Shown here one piece after another: positions 4,596 to 7,004 of a DNA stretch of 7,004 nt. How positions within the stretch are numbered: the stretch's first letter is position 1; every line of letters starts with the position of its first letter. Under the pieces are notes generated by a model that ran no database searches, was not told the DNA's origin, and saw nothing but the letters and a program-made list of their open reading frames with translations. Source of the stretch: Candidatus Pacearchaeota archaeon (GTDB taxonomy: Archaea > Nanobdellota > Nanobdellia > UBA10117 > JABICX01); the NCBI GenBank assembly GCA_017609995.1, contig JAFCCX010000019.1:1-7004 (forward strand). The letters are read 5' to 3'. Made by a program: the position numbers and the translations under genes.

Positions 4596-5790
4596 AATAA
4601 TTATCGCATTAGTTCTTGGATGTTTTGTTGGTTCTATAACTGGGTTAATTCCTGGGTTGCATACAAATACAATTGCAATTATTGTTTTAGGTTCTGCTAG
4701 TCTTCTTGGTGGTTTCTTTTCACCGTTTGCACTTGCTGTATTTTTAATTTCAATGGTTATTGTTCATAGCTTTGTTGATTTTATTCCTTCAATTTTCTTT
4801 GGAGCACCAGAAGCAGAAACAGTGCTTGGTGTTTTACCTGGACATAAGATGTTACTTTCTGGAAGAGGACTTGATGCAATTAAACTTACAGTTGTTGGTG
4901 GAATTGGAACTTTTGTTGTTGGAATAATAAGTATGCCTTTTGTTTTTTTGTTTCTGAAATATGGTTATAGTTACATTGAAAAAATAATTGCGCCGCTTTT
5001 GTTAATCTTTTCAATTTTATTTATACTTAGAGAAAGAAAAGCTAGAAAGATTTTCTGGAGTATCATTATATTTATTTTAGCCGGAGCATTGGGTTATGTA
5101 ACATTAAATCAAATTGATATTAATCAACCTTTGTTTCCATTACTAACTGGAGCGTTTGGTATTAGTACATTATTGATTAGTATGAGTACAAACATACGTG
5201 TTTGTAAACAACTCCCTGCGAAAAAAATCAATTTACTTGCAAAGACAAATATAATTAGTTATTTTAAAGCTGCTGTTTCAAGTTTAATAACTTCAATACT
5301 TCCTGCAATTGGTGCAGCACAAGCAGCAATAATTGCGCAAGGTTTTACAAAGTTCAAAAACGAAGAAGATTTTCTTGTTGTACTTGGTGGAATAAATACG
5401 ATTGCTGCAATCTTTACATTAACTGCTTTATTTGTTTTGAACAAAGCAAGAACTGGTGTAATGGCGACAGTTAAAGAAATTATTCACTTAAGTTTTACAG
5501 AGTATCTGTTAGTTTTAGCTGTTTCTGGTTTTGCAGTTTTATTTGCAGTAATTATTACACTAAAACTTTCAGAAGTTTTTGCAACAAAACTTGTAACATT
5601 TAATTACAAACTATTATCTTTAGGAATTATCTTATTTATTTTAGCAATGGTTTTTATGTTCTCTGGATTTATTGGTTTGTTTGTTGCATCTATTGCAACA
5701 TCAATTGGAATACTTGCGCCAATTGTTGGTGTTAGAAGAATACATGCAATGGGTATACTTGTGATTCCAGTTGTTATGTATTTTATATAG
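4585..5790 (+). CDS. TctA-family (DUF112/COG1784-like) polytopic membrane protein
   Basis: A 401-aa, very hydrophobic protein with roughly 10-12 predicted transmembrane helices. It carries the hallmarks of the TctA permease family: 'GLIPGLHTNTIA' near the N-terminus (20-31), 'FGAPEAETVLGVLPGHKML' (72-90), and the second-half repeat 'ILPAIGAAQAAIIAQGF' (238-254) followed by 'FLVVLGGINTIAAIFTL'. TctA is the large membrane subunit of tripartite tricarboxylate transporters. The usual partners, the small membrane subunit TctB and the periplasmic binding protein TctC, are not encoded here, as is typical of archaeal stand-alone homologues. The substrate is unknown. It is shorter than bacterial TctA (about 500 aa). 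The start at 4585 overlaps the preceding gene by 11 bp and has no SD, so translation probably depends on coupling. Confidence 0.87.
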   Translation: MIIEIIIALVLGCFVGSITGLIPGLHTNTIAIIVLGSASLLGGFFSPFALAVFLISMVIVHSFVDFIPSIFFGAPEAETVLGVLPGHKMLLSGRGLDAIKLTVVGGIGTFVVGIISMPFVFLFLKYGYSYIEKIIAPLLLIFSILFILRERKARKIFWSIIIFILAGALGYVTLNQIDINQPLFPLLTGAFGISTLLISMSTNIRVCKQLPAKKINLLAKTNIISYFKAAVSSLITSILPAIGAAQAAIIAQGFTKFKNEEDFLVVLGGINTIAAIFTLTALFVLNKARTGVMATVKEIIHLSFTEYLLVLAVSGFAVLFAVIITLKLSEVFATKLVTFNYKLLSLGIILFILAMVFMFSGFIGLFVASIATSIGILAPIVGVRRIHAMGILVIPVVMYFI

Positions 5791-5834
5791 TTGTAACGAG
5801 ATAAGTTTTTATAACGTAAGATATTTGTTATTTC
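5791..5834 (+). promoter_or_regulatory. Promoter of the HAD hydrolase gene
   Basis: A 44-bp gap. A TATA-like TTTTTATAA at 5806-5814 is centred about 25 bp before the ATG at 5835, preceded by purine-rich sequence that could act as a BRE. No SD is present, so a leaderless transcript is predicted. The same T-run could also end the upstream tctA-like transcript. Confidence 0.55.
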
Positions 5835-6488
5835 ATGGTTCATACAATCCTTTTTGATATTGGTGGAACATTGATTACCTCAGGAAATCTTTTTTTAATT
5901 ATAGCAAGGGAGTTAGATGAGAATAACAAAGGCCTCTCAAACATCCTTAGAACAGAGTTTAATAAATTGTATGCAGATAAAAACCCTGATAACTTTCTAA
6001 CACTCTCTGAAATACTTTCTATTGTTCTGGTAAGTGTATCTAAGAACTATAATCTCAAAGACCTAAGTGATAAAGCTAAGGACTTCTATCGTGAAGCATT
6101 TATTAATGCTGGAATAATCTTTCCAGAAACCATCGAAGTATTAACTTTACTTAAAGATAGAAATATTCAAATCATCGCAGTTACAGATGCAGATGAAGAA
6201 GTAATGTATGATGAACTAAAACACTTCAAAATCTTATCTTACTTTAATGAGCTTATTATTTCAAGTAGGGTCGGTGCATATAAACCAGCAGATAAATTTA
6301 TTAATAAAATTCTTGAACTTTGTAAAAAACCATATTCAGATGTTTTGTTTGTGGGTGATTCTGAAGTGGATGTTCTCACAGCAAAAAAAATTGGTGTCAA
6401 GTCTGTATTGATTGATAGGCATAATACACAGGTATCTTCTCCAGATTACAGAATTTCTAATTTGAAAGAGTTAGCTAAATTGTTATAA
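5835..6488 (+). CDS. HAD-superfamily hydrolase with altered motif I
   Basis: A 217-aa HAD protein with a helical cap between motifs I and II (subtype I-like). Motif I is 'FDIGGTLI' with nucleophile D8. Motif II is T117 in 'IIAVTDAD', motif III is K150 in 'GAYKPADKFI', and motif IV is 'FVGDSEVDVLTAKKIG' with D175 and D179. The second motif I Asp (DxD), the usual acid/base of HAD phosphatases, is Gly10 here. The nucleophile, Lys and acidic metal ligands remain, so the fold is intact, but chemistry may be slow, use another acid/base, or not be phosphatase. 'DxGGT' versions occur in other HAD proteins. Small phosphometabolites are the usual substrates, but none is indicated. It has its own predicted leaderless promoter and overlaps the convergent radical SAM gene by 14 bp. 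Confidence 0.87.
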   Translation: MVHTILFDIGGTLITSGNLFLIIARELDENNKGLSNILRTEFNKLYADKNPDNFLTLSEILSIVLVSVSKNYNLKDLSDKAKDFYREAFINAGIIFPETIEVLTLLKDRNIQIIAVTDADEEVMYDELKHFKILSYFNELIISSRVGAYKPADKFINKILELCKKPYSDVLFVGDSEVDVLTAKKIGVKSVLIDRHNTQVSSPDYRISNLKELAKLL

Positions 6489-7004
6489 TTCCTCTCTTAT
6501 ATAACATATTTATTAGTTTGCGTGTATCTCTTTCAAGTTTCTCTTTTTTGATAGCATATTGTTTATTTAAACTCGTTACAATAACAGAAATGGTGTTTAT
6601 ACCATCACACAATTGAATTATGTTCGTCGCAGTTTTGTTTAGATTAAAGAAATCTCCGCTTTTAGTTTCATATATGAAACCATCATTTCTAACTTCATAA
6701 TTTTTAGATAGTTTTGGTTTACTATCTACTGCGATGTTTGTTTCTTCAAGTAAGATATTTTTAATACCAATTGTTGCTGGATAAGCATATCCTGTTGAAT
6801 CTTCATCTAAATAATTTGGCGGATTATGTGGGCAAGTAATATCCATATACGGACAACCACCAAAACAATATTTTTCGTACCTGCATTTCTTACATTTCTT
6901 ATACTTCCGTTTGTGTGGTGTTGGAACTTTTGCATTAGCATATATCTTTGAAATATTTTTATCATTTGTATTTCCAATGTTTAACGCAGGGATATGTCGA
7001 TTAA
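6475..7004 (-). CDS. Radical SAM protein, C-terminal part: SPASM domain plus PqqD/RRE-like domain (truncated by the window)
   Basis: Translating the minus strand leftward from 7002 gives an uninterrupted frame (about 175 codons), so the Met at 6846 is internal and the start is beyond the window. The first part, with 'ALNIGNTND', is the usual lead-in to a SPASM domain. Next comes C-x2-C-x5-C-x3-C (cysteine codons at 6892, 6883, 6865, 6853) with another Cys at 6832-6834. This is the SPASM signature for auxiliary iron-sulfur clusters. The last ~80 residues resemble PqqD: 'YEVRNDGFIYETKSGDFFNLNKTATNIIQLCDG', then a helix and 'LINMLYKRGIITI'. PqqD-like RRE domains bind precursor peptides for radical SAM maturases. 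The radical SAM core (CxxxCxxC) is off-window and assumed. The protein could modify a ribosomal peptide, or be a regulatory or degenerate relative. It overlaps the convergent HAD gene by 14 bp. Confidence 0.8.
   Translation of the reverse strand, partial: NRHIPALNIGNTNDKNISKIYANAKVPTPHKRKYKKCKKCRYEKYCFGGCPYMDITCPHNPPNYLDEDSTGYAYPATIGIKNILLEETNIAVDSKPKLSKNYEVRNDGFIYETKSGDFFNLNKTATNIIQLCDGINTISVIVTSLNKQYAIKKEKLERDTRKLINMLYKRGIITI
6544..6549 (+). terminator. Possible U-tract terminator for the HAD gene
   Basis: A run of six plus-strand Ts lies in a pyrimidine-rich stretch about 55 bp past the HAD stop, inside the convergent radical SAM gene. This is weak, composition-only evidence for archaeal-type termination. 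Confidence 0.25.

Noticed and set aside
5259..5444. Minus-strand reading frame inside the TctA-like gene
   Set aside because: It is short, without domain or SD, and antisense to the conserved second-half TctA motif.
5604..5843. Minus-strand reading frame crossing the end of the TctA-like gene and the HAD promoter
   Set aside because: It runs across the HAD promoter and start. Its composition mirrors the transmembrane gene, and it has no SD or family motif.
6475..6846. Stand-alone 123-aa PqqD-like protein starting at the Met at 6846
   Set aside because: The frame is open upstream to the window edge and encodes a canonical SPASM cysteine motif immediately before this Met, so it is an internal residue of a larger protein.

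Overview
This AT-rich, gene-dense window looks archaeal. It has TATA-like elements about 25 bp before several start codons with little or no leader, Shine-Dalgarno (SD) sites mainly in front of downstream genes, a stand-alone PRC-barrel protein, UPF0200-like P-loop kinases and an orphan TctA-type membrane protein of the kind found in archaea. A small-genome lineage such as DPANN is possible, but no rRNA or other phylogenetic marker is present. I see no tRNA, rRNA, CRISPR array, insertion sequence or prophage gene, and no gene-free stretch reaches 100 bp.

Layout. (1) Positions 1-997, plus strand: the last part of a CysN/EF-Tu-like GTPase (sulfate adenylyltransferase large subunit), overlapping by 4 bp a small alkaline-phosphatase-superfamily hydrolase with a full set of metal ligands. 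(2) 994-1861, minus strand: a PRC-barrel protein, and upstream of it a UPF0200-like P-loop kinase. (3) 1925-2503, plus: thymidylate kinase, divergent from that kinase. (4) 2491-3481, minus: a second UPF0200-like kinase overlapping a dCMP deaminase by 29 bp. (5) 3531-3866, plus: a membrane-anchored OB-fold protein. (6) 3853-4281, minus: dUTPase. (7) 4332-5790, plus: a small unrecognised protein overlapping a TctA-family (COG1784-like) membrane protein. (8) 5835-6488, plus: a HAD hydrolase with an altered motif I. (9) 6475-7004, minus: the C-terminal part of a radical SAM protein, with a SPASM cluster domain followed by a PqqD/RRE-like domain. It runs off the right edge.

The centre is a pyrimidine-deoxynucleotide cluster. 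dCMP deaminase and dUTPase both yield dUMP, the precursor of dTMP, and thymidylate kinase makes dTDP. The dUMP-to-dTMP enzyme (ThyA or ThyX) is not in the window. The kinase-deaminase pair is a split counterpart of fused P-loop/deaminase proteins such as AvcD and yeast Dcd1.

Gene organisation is regular. All four convergent pairs overlap at their 3' ends (4, 13, 14 and 14 bp), and three divergent pairs share compact AT-rich promoters of 49-63 bp. No complete novel system is demonstrated. The best candidates for follow-up are the kinase-deaminase operon, the SPASM-PqqD protein at the right edge, the sulfate-activation/hydrolase operon at the left edge, and the pairing of a small soluble protein with the orphan TctA.
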